A stretch of 64,000 nucleotides of DNA from JAQBDA01 sp041301185 (GTDB lineage: Bacteria; Chloroflexota; Anaerolineae; Anaerolineales; UBA4823), in NCBI GenBank assembly GCA_041301185.1, contig JBFYSV010000031.1:1-64000 (forward strand), written 5' to 3'. Made by a program: the position numbers and the translations under genes. The notes below the pieces were generated by a model. The model searched no databases and was not told the origin of the DNA. It saw only the letters and a list, made by a program, of their open reading frames with translations. Below, one piece after another: positions 8,813-17,141 of this stretch. Positions within the stretch are counted from its first letter, which is position 1, and every line of letters begins with the position of its first letter.

Positions 8813-9913
8813 ATGGAAGAAATCCATTTATACCAAAAAATCGCCGAGAACCTGAGGCAGCAAATCTTAAGGGGTGACTTAAAACCAGGCGACCGTCTCC
8901 CCGCAGTGCGCGAAATGGCAACAAAATGGGATTGTACGATTGGGACGATCCAGCGCGCTTATCAGGAACTGTCGAAACAGGGGTTAATCACCAGCCGTGC
9001 TGGTCAGGGCACCAAAGTCGTGCAGACTAGTCCAGATATCCCTCGCACAGAGATACCCCTTCGCTATGCCGCTTTGGTTCACCGGGCTGAAGCCTATCTA
9101 TTAGAAATGCTGACTGCCGGCTTCAAACTGGCAGAAATCGAAGATGGCATGCGCCAGGCAATGGACCGGTGGCGATCAGTAAACCCCCCTCCAGTTAATT
9201 CTGATGAAACAACAGTAAGATTTGCCGGTAGTCACGACCTGGTTATCACCTGGCTGGCAAGTCATTTCCAGGAACTTACCCAGGGTTATGGTCTGAATCT
9301 CCAATTCGTCGGCAGCCTGGGGGGCCTGATTGCCCTGGCAGAAGGAAGTGCAGACTTAGCCGGTTCACACCTTTGGGATCAAGCCAGTGATACGTATAAC
9401 ACGCCATTTGTCAGCCGAATTATCCCCGGTAGGCGGGTCGCATTAATTACAATGGCTTACCGCCGCTTGGGCATGATTTTCCCTGCCGGGAATCCAGAGA
9501 ATATCAAAGGGTTGGAAGATATTACTCGTAAGAATCTTCGATTTATAAATCGCCAACCAGGTTCGGGAACACGTGTGTGGCTGGATGCAATCATAAAAGA
9601 CCTTGCGATCTCCAAAGACCACGTCTTGGGTTATAACAACGATAAAACCACCCATTCTGCAGTTGCGCGAGCCATTGCTGAAGGCGAAGCCGATCTGGGG
9701 ATTGGCCTAGAAGCTGCCGCCAGGAGCTATGGGCTCGATTTTCTATTCTTACGCAACGACCGGTACGACCTAGTTATACCAGATTCCCATATCCAAAGGG
9801 AACCGATTAAGGCTCTCATCGAATGGTTGAATAGAGACAGCACAAAAGCATTTATTGCCAGCCTGGGGGGCTATGATACAGAATGCACAGGTTGCATCGA
9901 ATGGGTTGAATAA
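8813..9913 (+). CDS. GntR-type HTH regulator with PBP-like ligand domain, likely of the tup genes
   Basis: The protein is 366 residues from the chosen ATG. The N-terminal 65 residues form a winged helix of GntR type (RLPAVREMATKWDCTIGTIQ). The rest, from about residue 110, resembles the periplasmic-binding-protein-like domain (PBP_like) that also occurs with ModE-like regulators, including a PGSGTRVWLD anion-binding-type segment. It likely binds an oxyanion, probably tungstate or molybdate, and controls the transporter genes that begin 78 bases downstream. The start was placed at 8813 because an upstream promoter leaves no leader; an in-frame TTG at 8777 lies in the -35 box. Confidence 0.8.
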   Translation: MEEIHLYQKIAENLRQQILRGDLKPGDRLPAVREMATKWDCTIGTIQRAYQELSKQGLITSRAGQGTKVVQTSPDIPRTEIPLRYAALVHRAEAYLLEMLTAGFKLAEIEDGMRQAMDRWRSVNPPPVNSDETTVRFAGSHDLVITWLASHFQELTQGYGLNLQFVGSLGGLIALAEGSADLAGSHLWDQASDTYNTPFVSRIIPGRRVALITMAYRRLGMIFPAGNPENIKGLEDITRKNLRFINRQPGSGTRVWLDAIIKDLAISKDHVLGYNNDKTTHSAVARAIAEGEADLGIGLEAAARSYGLDFLFLRNDRYDLVIPDSHIQREPIKALIEWLNRDSTKAFIASLGGYDTECTGCIEWVE

Positions 9914-9925
9914 ACACCTGAGCAC

Positions 9926-9954
9926 TGGACAAATCACCCGTTTCTAAATATACT
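9926..9954 (+). promoter_or_regulatory. Promoter of tupBCA
   Basis: TGGACA (9926-9931) and TATACT (9949-9954) stand 17 bases apart, between the regulator gene and tupB. Transcription should start near 9961. Confidence 0.6.
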
Positions 9955-9959
9955 TGTGC

Positions 9960-9984
9960 CGATACAAGCGATACGTGTTTATCG
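9960..9984. promoter_or_regulatory. Possible operator in front of tupB
   Basis: Two direct copies of CGATAC lie nine bases apart, and the block is bounded by CGATA and TATCG, which form a short inverted repeat. It overlaps the predicted transcription start of tupBCA, so it is a plausible binding site for the regulator encoded just upstream. Confidence 0.35.
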
Positions 9985-9991
9985 GTGATAA

Positions 9992-10654
9992 ATGATTCAA
10001 GATCTGGCAGACATCATCCTCCTTTCATTGCAGGTATCCGGGATAGCACTCCTGCTAAGCACAATGATAGGTGTGCCGCTCGGGATTTGGATGGGGCTGA
10101 ATCGCTTTAAACTGCGCAGACTTCTTACAGCAGTTTTATACACCGGGATGGGCTTCCCTCCAGTGGTTATCGGCTTATTCGTGTACATCTTGCTCTCCCG
10201 TAACGGGATGCTAGGCAGCCTTAACCTCGACATCGTTCCAGAATTGTTCACGCCCGGTGCAATGATCGTAGCTCAGACCATCATTGCCTTCCCACTGGTA
10301 GCAGGATTCACCATGGCAGCAGTGATCGGAGTTGACCCACAGATGCGCTCTCAGGTTCTTTCCTTAGGTGCTACCAAAACTCAGGCTGCATATGCTGTAA
10401 TGCGAGAAGCCCGGGTAGGCGTCATTGCAGCTGTCGTTGCCGGATTCGGCAGCATTATCTCTGAAGTGGGGGCTGTCATGCTGGTAGGCGGAAACATCGA
10501 AGGCAGAACCAGGGTGATGACTACTGCGATTGTCCTGGAAACCCGTAAAGGGAATTTTGATCTGGCGTTATCCTTGGGGATTATCTTACTCGGCATCACA
10601 TTCCTGACCAACCTGGCTATCCTACGCCTCCAGGGAAGAGCAGTAGAGCAATGA
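9992..10654 (+). CDS. tupB: Tungstate-type ABC transporter permease
   Basis: The 220-residue integral membrane protein has about five hydrophobic helices. The cytoplasmic EAA-type loop near residues 125-150 (SLGATKTQAAYAVMREAR) contacts the ATPase. The size and the FGSIISEVGAVMLVGGN segment match TupB permeases of the tungstate importer. It overlaps the ATPase gene by four bases (ATGA), so the two are translationally coupled. The substrate assignment rests on family resemblance and on the TupA-like binding protein downstream. Confidence 0.85.
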   Translation: MIQDLADIILLSLQVSGIALLLSTMIGVPLGIWMGLNRFKLRRLLTAVLYTGMGFPPVVIGLFVYILLSRNGMLGSLNLDIVPELFTPGAMIVAQTIIAFPLVAGFTMAAVIGVDPQMRSQVLSLGATKTQAAYAVMREARVGVIAAVVAGFGSIISEVGAVMLVGGNIEGRTRVMTTAIVLETRKGNFDLALSLGIILLGITFLTNLAILRLQGRAVEQ

Positions 10655-11382
10655 CCAACCCAATCTATAAAATTCGAGAATTGGTTAAGGAATATGATGG
10701 CAGGCGGGTCCTGGATATCCCCGATTTGGAGATATATCCTGGCGAGATCTTTGCCCTGGTTGGTCCAAGTGGAGCGGGTAAAAGCACATTACTTCGTTTG
10801 CTAAATTTCCTGGAATTGCCAACCAGCGGTGAGATCACTTTTCTGACTCACAAGTATCAACCTGACATGGATGTTCCGCTGGAAATCAAGCGGCGAGTCA
10901 CGACGGTCTTCCAACGCCCGATTCTGCTCAACCAAACCGTATCCGAAAATGTGGTGTATGGGTTGCGAGTGCGTGGGAAGAAAGAGTCAAATGGGCTGTG
11001 CAAATCTGTCCTGAAGCAAGTTGGCTTGGCTCACCTGGCTCACCAGAGAGCACGTACATTATCAGGCGGGGAAGCCCAACGAGTCGCCCTCGCCAGAGCA
11101 ATGATCATCCAACCTGATGTGCTGCTCTTGGACGAACCGACCGCAAATCTCGATCCATATAATATAACCCTGATCGAGGAAATCGCCAAAAATACTAACC
11201 AGATCAATCAAACAACACTTGTCCTGGTAACACACAACATCTTCCAGGCTCGCCGCCTGGCAAACCGGATTGCCCTCATGCTGGATGGCAAAATCATCGA
11301 AGTTACGGATACAGAGCATTTCTTCAAGGCACCAGATGATCCCCGTACAGCGGCGTTTGTCCGTGGCGATATGGTGTATTGA
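10651..11382 (+). CDS. tupC: Tungstate-type ABC transporter ATP-binding protein
   Basis: The 243-residue ABC ATPase has Walker A GPSGAGKST (near residue 38), a Q-loop, the signature LSGGEAQRVALARAM, Walker B VLLLDEPTANLD and the switch histidine in LVTHN. It powers import through TupB. It begins inside the last codons of tupB and is followed 79 bases later by the binding-protein gene. Confidence 0.88.
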   Translation: MTNPIYKIRELVKEYDGRRVLDIPDLEIYPGEIFALVGPSGAGKSTLLRLLNFLELPTSGEITFLTHKYQPDMDVPLEIKRRVTTVFQRPILLNQTVSENVVYGLRVRGKKESNGLCKSVLKQVGLAHLAHQRARTLSGGEAQRVALARAMIIQPDVLLLDEPTANLDPYNITLIEEIAKNTNQINQTTLVLVTHNIFQARRLANRIALMLDGKIIEVTDTEHFFKAPDDPRTAAFVRGDMVY

Positions 11383-11461
11383 TCTTCCACAATCCATAAG
11401 CTGCGAATCAGTTTGAGTCATCAAGCCTGCCAATCCCTACCAATCCAAAAGGAGAAGATTT

Positions 11462-12427
11462 ATGTCAAAAAAAATTAGTTTTCTACTAAGCATCCTATTA
11501 CTCTTTGCCGTAATACTTTCAGCCTGTGCAGCACCCGCAGCCCCAACTGAAGCACCAGCTCAACCGACCCAAGCCCCAGCAGAGCCGACTGAAGTTCCTC
11601 CTACGCAGGCACCTGAACCCACTCCTGAAGCTACCTCTCGTGTACTCGAGGAGGGAAAGCTAATTCTGGCAACCACGACCAGCACAGAGGATTCCGGCTT
11701 GCTGGACTTCATCCTGCCCGATTTCGAGAGCCAGGCAGGGGTTGACGTAGATGTGATCGCGGTCGGCACCGGTCAGGCGCTCACCCTGGGCGAGGATGGT
11801 AACGCTGATGTCCTCCTGGTACACGCCCGCGCCAGGGAAGACGAGTTCATGGCCGCCGGACACGGTATCCGCCGTGAAGACGTCATGTACAACGACTTCG
11901 TCATTCTTGGTCCCGAAGCAGACCCCGCCAGTATCAAAGGGATGACCAACGCTGCAGAAGCACTGAGCAAGATTGCAGCAGCCGAAGCCCCATTCGTCTC
12001 GCGTGGGGATGAATCCGGCACCCACACCAAAGAGCTTTCTGTCTGGAAAGCTGCCGGGATCGAGCCTGCCGGCGATTGGTACATTTCATCCGGTCAAGGC
12101 ATGGGCGAAGTCTTGATCATGTCTGACGAGCAACAAGCTTATACCCTCAGTGATCGCGCCACCTTCCTTGCCCTTTCGAAAGAAGGTCTCGAACTCGCCA
12201 TCCTGGTCGAAGGCGATCCCGTCCTCTTCAACCCGTATGGCGTCATCGCCGTCAATCCAGATAAGAACCCCGCCATCCAGAACGAACTGGCAAACCAGTT
12301 CATCGATTGGATCATTTCCCTGCCAACCCAGGAGATGATCGAATCTTACGGCATGGAAGACTTCGACCAATCCCTGTTCATCCCCGATTCCGCTCTGTGG
12401 CGTGAAGCGCATGGAACGGGATCATAG
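11462..12427 (+). CDS. tupA: Tungstate-type substrate-binding lipoprotein
   Basis: The 321-residue protein has a lipoprotein signal peptide with Cys22 (ILSAC) and then a Thr/Pro/Ala/Glu-rich linker (about 25-60) typical of Chloroflexota lipoproteins. The binding domain starts with ILATTTSTEDSGLLD, the TTTS motif that binds the oxyanion in TupA. It should be anchored outside the membrane and deliver tungstate to TupBC. AAGGAGAAG precedes the ATG. The gene looks more GC-rich at third positions than its neighbours, judged by eye only. Confidence 0.87.
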   Translation: MSKKISFLLSILLLFAVILSACAAPAAPTEAPAQPTQAPAEPTEVPPTQAPEPTPEATSRVLEEGKLILATTTSTEDSGLLDFILPDFESQAGVDVDVIAVGTGQALTLGEDGNADVLLVHARAREDEFMAAGHGIRREDVMYNDFVILGPEADPASIKGMTNAAEALSKIAAAEAPFVSRGDESGTHTKELSVWKAAGIEPAGDWYISSGQGMGEVLIMSDEQQAYTLSDRATFLALSKEGLELAILVEGDPVLFNPYGVIAVNPDKNPAIQNELANQFIDWIISLPTQEMIESYGMEDFDQSLFIPDSALWREAHGTGS

Positions 12428-12465
12428 CTGAACTGAGTCTATGAGGTTTGCTCATTTATGATTTT

Positions 12466-12508
12466 GGGGTTGTTTGGACGATTCTGCCCAAGCAACCCCA
12501 TAATTTTT
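12466..12508 (+). terminator. Terminator of the tup operon
   Basis: Arms 12466-12477 and 12488-12499 pair over 12 positions (one G-T) around a ten-base loop. A T-rich tract ATAATTTTT follows on the plus strand. Confidence 0.8.
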
Positions 12509-12534
12509 GGCCTGATAAAGAATTAGTAAATCGC

Positions 12535-13038
12535 TTAATTGGCAGGTGCCTGGCGGTGCAATACGATAAAGGAGTGGTCGAAATCATCCCCTTGTCTCGC
12601 AGGTTGGAAAATTGATTGGATTTCTTTCCATTCTGCTTGATTGATACTCGGGAAAAACACATCCGCTGCAGTTGTGGCGTGAACGAGGGTCAGATAAATC
12701 CGGTCAGCCCTTGGGAGCGTCTGCCTGAATATTTGTCCACCACCGATAATAAAAACCTCATCCTCACCGTTCTCAAGAGCGAACAGCAGTCCATCATCAA
12801 TGGTATGAACAATGATGCAACCATCTTCCCGGTATAAGAGGTTCTTTGAAACCACAATCATTACTCTCCCAGGAAGCGGTTTGCCAATCGATTGATAAGT
12901 TTTCCTACCCATGATCAGATGGTGACCCATTGTCAAGGACTTAAACCGTCTCAAGTCACTGGATAGATGCCAGGGGAGCCGACCCTGGTAGCCTATCCCA
13001 TTCTCTTGATCCATCGCCACGATCAAAGATACAATCAA
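12535..13038 (-). CDS. folA: Dihydrofolate reductase
   Basis: The 167-residue enzyme reduces dihydrofolate to tetrahydrofolate with NADPH. The N-terminal strand MIVSLIVAMDQENGIG, the motif LPWHLSSDLRRFK with its catalytic acidic residue, MGRKTYQSIGKPLPGR and VFIIGGGQIFRQ for cofactor binding are all typical. It starts with TTG, overlapping the thyA stop as TTGA, with GGAG eight bases before it. It is the last gene of the nusA operon. Pairing with thyA is logical because ThyA produces dihydrofolate. Confidence 0.95.
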   Translation of the reverse strand: MIVSLIVAMDQENGIGYQGRLPWHLSSDLRRFKSLTMGHHLIMGRKTYQSIGKPLPGRVMIVVSKNLLYREDGCIIVHTIDDGLLFALENGEDEVFIIGGGQIFRQTLPRADRIYLTLVHATTAADVFFPSINQAEWKEIQSIFQPARQGDDFDHSFIVLHRQAPAN

Positions 13039-13829
13039 ACCGATATCTCCGCCTTGATATGGGGATGCGCCCGGTAACCCACCAGCTCGAAATCCTCATA
13101 CTTGTAGTCAAAAATCGAGCGTACTTCGGGGTTAATTTTCATGATCGGCAATTCATAAGGCTGCCTCTCCAATTGGGTGCGAGCTTGATCGATGTGGTTG
13201 AGATATAAATGCGCATCTCCCAGGCTGTGAACAAATTCTCCCACACCCAGATCACAAACCTGGGCGACCATCATGGTCAATAAGGCGTACGAGGCAATAT
13301 TAAACGGCACGCCTAGAAATACGTCCGCAGAGCGTTGATAGAGCTGGCAAGAAAGCTCGCCCCGTGCGACGTAGAATTGGAAAAGGGCATGGCAAGGAGA
13401 TAGTGCCATCTTTTCCAGCTCACCCACATTCCAGGCAGTGACGATCAAGCGTCGCGAATCTGGGTTGGTCTTAATTCCGTCGATCACCCTGGATATTTGA
13501 TCAATCGTCTGCCCATCTGCTGCCCTCCAGGTCCGCCATTGTGCGCCGTAGACCGGGCCTAGATTCCCATCATCGTCTGCCCACTCATCCCAAATTCTCA
13601 CACCGTTCTCCTGGAGATAGCGAACATTGGTGTCCCCCTTTAAAAACCAGATCAGCTCGTGGATGATAGATTTTAAATGCAGTTTCTTGGTGGTTAAGAG
13701 CGGGAATCCCTTCATCAAGTCAAAACGCATCTGGTAACCGAATATGGATAGAGTCCCGGTACCCGTGCGATCTCCTTTCTGAACGCCGTGATCCAGGATA
13801 TTTTCTAATAAATCGAGATATTGCCTCAT
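13035..13829 (-). CDS. thyA: Thymidylate synthase
   Basis: The 264-residue enzyme methylates dUMP to dTMP using methylenetetrahydrofolate. The catalytic cysteine lies in ALSPCHALFQFYV, and RRLIVTAWN and the RSADVFLGVPFNIASYA segment are conserved. Length equals the classical ThyA of Escherichia coli. AGGAGG precedes the ATG. It sits 44 bases after ribF and overlaps folA by four bases. Confidence 0.96.
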   Translation of the reverse strand: MRQYLDLLENILDHGVQKGDRTGTGTLSIFGYQMRFDLMKGFPLLTTKKLHLKSIIHELIWFLKGDTNVRYLQENGVRIWDEWADDDGNLGPVYGAQWRTWRAADGQTIDQISRVIDGIKTNPDSRRLIVTAWNVGELEKMALSPCHALFQFYVARGELSCQLYQRSADVFLGVPFNIASYALLTMMVAQVCDLGVGEFVHSLGDAHLYLNHIDQARTQLERQPYELPIMKINPEVRSIFDYKYEDFELVGYRAHPHIKAEISV

Positions 13830-13873
13830 ATAACTGCCTCCTATAAGGTGTAGGGGGAGCGAAAAGCAACTCT

Positions 13874-14809
13874 TCAGATTCGGTTTAAGTTTTGCAGGAT
13901 TTCGCGAGCTCGCTGGATATCGGTATGGATTTGCTTAATAAGTGATTGGATATCCGAAAAACGCTGTTCGTCTCTCAACCTGGAGACAAATTCCAGGCTG
14001 ATTTGGCGCTCATAAATATCAGCGTCGAAATCCAGCAGATGAGCTTCAATCCGTGGAATAACTGGCAGGTTTTCGAACGTTGGGCGGATCCCAATATTCG
14101 TGACAGCACCCCAATATTCACCATCCACCAGAGCACGACAGACATAGACCCCGGCTTTGGGTATGGTCCGTTCTGTCCATACGGATAAATTCGCGGTCGG
14201 AATGCCTAATGATTTGCCCCGGTCATCACCATGAACTACCTGTCCACTGACCGAGTAGCACCGTCCAAGCAGCCTGGCAGCGTGTTCAACATCGCCTTCT
14301 AAAAGTATAGAGCGAATCTGGCTGGAAGAGATGACAACATCCCCATTCAATATAGGAGGGATCACCTCAACTGAATATCCAAATTCCTCGCCCAAAACCC
14401 TCAAACGATCTACGTTCCCCTCGCGTCCACGCCCAAGTGCGAAGTCTTGTCCGACCAGCAGCCTGCGTAACCCCAGATGCTGGTGCAACCGGGCCATAAA
14501 ATCCCAGGCACTCAATTGGGATGTTGCCGTATCAAATGGATAGGTGACAACCACATCAACGCCAAACTCACCCAGAAGGGAAGCCCGTTCTTCTGGTGTA
14601 GTGAGGAATAACGGATTGCTTCGCTTCCCCAATACCACTGCCGGATGCGGATGAAAAGTGATCGCTACCGAGGTGGCATTTGCATCGCGGGCACCAGTGA
14701 CTAGTTGTCGAATTATCTCCTGGTGTCCCCGATGCACTCCATCAAAAGAGCCAATGGTAAGCCAGGTATTTGCCAGGCTTACACCCTCTAGAGATTGGTA
14801 ATGGGGCAT
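13874..14809 (-). CDS. ribF: Bifunctional riboflavin kinase / FAD synthetase
   Basis: The 311-residue enzyme turns riboflavin into FMN and then FAD. The N-terminal adenylyltransferase has GSFDGVHRGHQEII and HPHPAVVLG. The C-terminal flavokinase (from about residue 185) has GDDRGKSLGIPTANL. The start at 14809 was preferred because the longer frame to 14878 would overlap truB by 53 bases; no clear ribosome-binding site decides it. Its place after truB is common in the nusA-infB operon. Confidence 0.92.
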   Translation of the reverse strand: MPHYQSLEGVSLANTWLTIGSFDGVHRGHQEIIRQLVTGARDANATSVAITFHPHPAVVLGKRSNPLFLTTPEERASLLGEFGVDVVVTYPFDTATSQLSAWDFMARLHQHLGLRRLLVGQDFALGRGREGNVDRLRVLGEEFGYSVEVIPPILNGDVVISSSQIRSILLEGDVEHAARLLGRCYSVSGQVVHGDDRGKSLGIPTANLSVWTERTIPKAGVYVCRALVDGEYWGAVTNIGIRPTFENLPVIPRIEAHLLDFDADIYERQISLEFVSRLRDEQRFSDIQSLIKQIHTDIQRAREILQNLNRI

Positions 14810-14825
14810 GACGGGTTGGGGATCA

Positions 14826-15737
14826 TCAGGATTGGAAGAATACCTTGCGGGGCTGCCATTCTGAAGTTTCAACATCAAATTCCAGGAGAGCTACAAGATC
14901 ACCCTGCTCACTGATGCCCCGCGCCCATCCTTTTGAGCCAGCTTCCCCGGGTACGCGGTGCCCATGGCGTACCAACTCAACCCCATCAGCATCCAGTTCT
15001 ACCATTGGCCAGTCTGCCAACGCCTCAGCCGCTGGAATCAGGTGTCGATACCAGTCTCCGGCATCAAATCCTTCTTGTAAGCGTCGTAGAGGTACGGCAT
15101 CTCGCAGAGTAAATCGCCCGCTTTTCGTCCGCCGCAATCCAACCAGGTGAGCACCACAACCCAGGGCATTGCCCAGATCGTTTGCCAGCGAGCGAACATA
15201 CGTGCCTGATGAGCAATACACGTCAATTACAACTTCCGGTGGTGCCCATTCCAGCACTTCCAGGCTGTAAACATTGATCTTACGAGGGCTCAGGTCTACC
15301 TCCTCACCTTCTCGCGCCATCTCGTATGCTTTCTTTCCCTTGACTTTGACTGCGGAGTATGGCGGAGGCACTTGTTCGATTTCACCAATAAATTGTTCGA
15401 GAACTTCAACAAAACGGTCTTCCGTAATGCTGTCCACGGACACATACGATTTGGTCACAACCCCGTCAGCGTCATAGGTATCAGTAGAGCTACCCAAACG
15501 GATGGTCGCCTGGTAGCGTTTGTCGGATGCAGAAACATACTCACTCAACCGAACAGCCGGTCCTACCAACACAACCAGCACCCCAGATGCACGCGGATCA
15601 AGCGTACCTGTGTGACCTGCACGACGAATCCCAGTCCCACGACGAATGATTTGGACAACATCGTGAGATGTGAGGCCAATTGGCTTATCAACTACCAGCA
15701 CTCCAGAGACAATATTCTTCATCGGATCCTGATTCAT
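14826..15737 (-). CDS. truB: tRNA pseudouridine-55 synthase
   Basis: The 303-residue protein makes pseudouridine 55 in the T-loop of tRNAs. The catalytic aspartate is in GHTGTLDPRASGVL, and the N-terminal GVLVVDKPIGLTSHDVV is diagnostic. A C-terminal PUA-like part follows. The ATG overlaps the nrnA stop (ATGA), showing translational coupling. Confidence 0.95.
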   Translation of the reverse strand: MNQDPMKNIVSGVLVVDKPIGLTSHDVVQIIRRGTGIRRAGHTGTLDPRASGVLVVLVGPAVRLSEYVSASDKRYQATIRLGSSTDTYDADGVVTKSYVSVDSITEDRFVEVLEQFIGEIEQVPPPYSAVKVKGKKAYEMAREGEEVDLSPRKINVYSLEVLEWAPPEVVIDVYCSSGTYVRSLANDLGNALGCGAHLVGLRRTKSGRFTLRDAVPLRRLQEGFDAGDWYRHLIPAAEALADWPMVELDADGVELVRHGHRVPGEAGSKGWARGISEQGDLVALLEFDVETSEWQPRKVFFQS

Positions 15738-16726
15738 TTTTTTATCCCATCCATGTGATATTGTTTGTGGTTATCGCGAATGAGACAGAATGTCTCTTGC
15801 AAGACCTGCGAGCGAATTTCCTCTAAATTACCTGTTATTTCTGCTCCAGCAGCTACCGGGTGACCACCGCCACCAAAACTCATTGCAACTTGCGATACAT
15901 CGATTCCAAGTACTGAACGCCAGCTCACTTTCACCCTTCCGTTAGGCTGTTCAACAAAGACCAAACAAATCTCCACCCCGCTAATTGCAGACAACAAGTT
16001 GATCAAGTCCGCATCATCACGCCCACCGTATCCAACGGATTTTCGATCAGCCATGCTCAAAGTCGTCCAGATGATCGAGCCATCGCGCTCTAATAGAGAT
16101 AACCCTGCACCCCAGAAACGAATGGCTTCAAACGTGCGGTTCACCAGAGCCAGATGATATAAATTCGATAGATCAGAGCCAGCCTCCAATAAATCTGCTG
16201 CCATTCTTAATGCTTTTGAAGAGATATTGGAAGTCCGGAAACCAATCGTATCGGTTATTAGGCCGGTCAGGAGAGCATCGGCTACCATTTTTGTCAGCGG
16301 TAATCCCCACGCCATCAAGTGAGTGTAGATAATCTCTGTCGTAGACACTGCCGCTGCATCGATCAGGTTGATTTGGGCAAAACCCTGATTAGTAGCATGG
16401 TGGTCAATGTTGATATCTGGCAACGGATAACCCTCTAATGCGTTACCCAACCGGTCCTGATCAGAGCAATCCAGGCAAATGATCAGATCAACCTCCCCAT
16501 TTGGACCATTCCGGATCAGTTCACTGCCGGGCAAATGCTTTAGACTCACCGGGACGCCATCGGCAATTACCATCTGAACCTGTTTACCGACCTCCTGGAG
16601 GGCGAGCCCAAGACCCAATACCGAACCAACTGCATCCCCATCTGGTCGGATATGGGAAAGAACCAGAATACGCCCAGCCTTTTGAAATCGATCCTGAATA
16701 AGTGCTACCGAATTATTGCTGCCCAA
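15734..16726 (-). CDS. nrnA: DHH-family nanoRNase / pAp phosphatase
   Basis: The 330-residue DHH phosphoesterase probably degrades short oligoribonucleotides and dephosphorylates pAp. Motif I is SHIRPDGDAVGS, motif III is NIDHH, and the DHHA1 domain ends with FGGGGHPVAAG. A TTG at 16726 with AGGAG seven bases upstream gives the most family-like length. An ATG at 16759 would overlap rbfA by 47 bases, and the frame runs open to 16936 inside rbfA. It is located between rbfA and truB, a common order. Confidence 0.88.
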   Translation of the reverse strand: MGSNNSVALIQDRFQKAGRILVLSHIRPDGDAVGSVLGLGLALQEVGKQVQMVIADGVPVSLKHLPGSELIRNGPNGEVDLIICLDCSDQDRLGNALEGYPLPDINIDHHATNQGFAQINLIDAAAVSTTEIIYTHLMAWGLPLTKMVADALLTGLITDTIGFRTSNISSKALRMAADLLEAGSDLSNLYHLALVNRTFEAIRFWGAGLSLLERDGSIIWTTLSMADRKSVGYGGRDDADLINLLSAISGVEICLVFVEQPNGRVKVSWRSVLGIDVSQVAMSFGGGGHPVAAGAEITGNLEEIRSQVLQETFCLIRDNHKQYHMDGIKK

Positions 16727-17099
16727 TTGCCTTCTCCTCGTCCGATGAGTCGGACTCATTTTGTAAGGAATCAAACAGCTTTTCGATATGGTCAGCCCGC
16801 TCAAAAGTCGGATCCCAGTGAAACCGCAGCCTTGGGAAAGTGCGCAACTCCACCCGCTGAGCGAGCTCCCGGCGAATAAACCCCTGGGCACTCTCCAGCC
16901 CCTCCAGGATCTCCTGGGAGCGCTCAGAGCCCTCAATGGCCGAGATATAGATATTGGCGTAGGATAGCTCTCGATCCACCGTCACATCCGTCACCGAAAC
17001 CCCCAATAGGCGTGGGTCTGAGATCTCATGAATCAGTAGCTCAGACAGCTCTTCACGAACCCGGTCTGCAATCCGTTGCGCCCGTAATTTCGACACCAT
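16713..17099 (-). CDS. rbfA: Ribosome-binding factor A
   Basis: The 128-residue protein helps mature the 30S subunit and the 16S rRNA 5' end. It has the KH-like core with VREELSELLIHEISDPRLLG and the C-terminal FPRLRFHWDPTFERADHIEKL. It has a short acidic tail after the core. The end of the gene overlaps the predicted nrnA start. Confidence 0.94.
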   Translation of the reverse strand: MVSKLRAQRIADRVREELSELLIHEISDPRLLGVSVTDVTVDRELSYANIYISAIEGSERSQEILEGLESAQGFIRRELAQRVELRTFPRLRFHWDPTFERADHIEKLFDSLQNESDSSDEEKAIGQQ

Positions 17100-17141
17100 T
17101 ATAGTCCTGCTTTCTAATCACAAACAGGCAATAATCCAATC

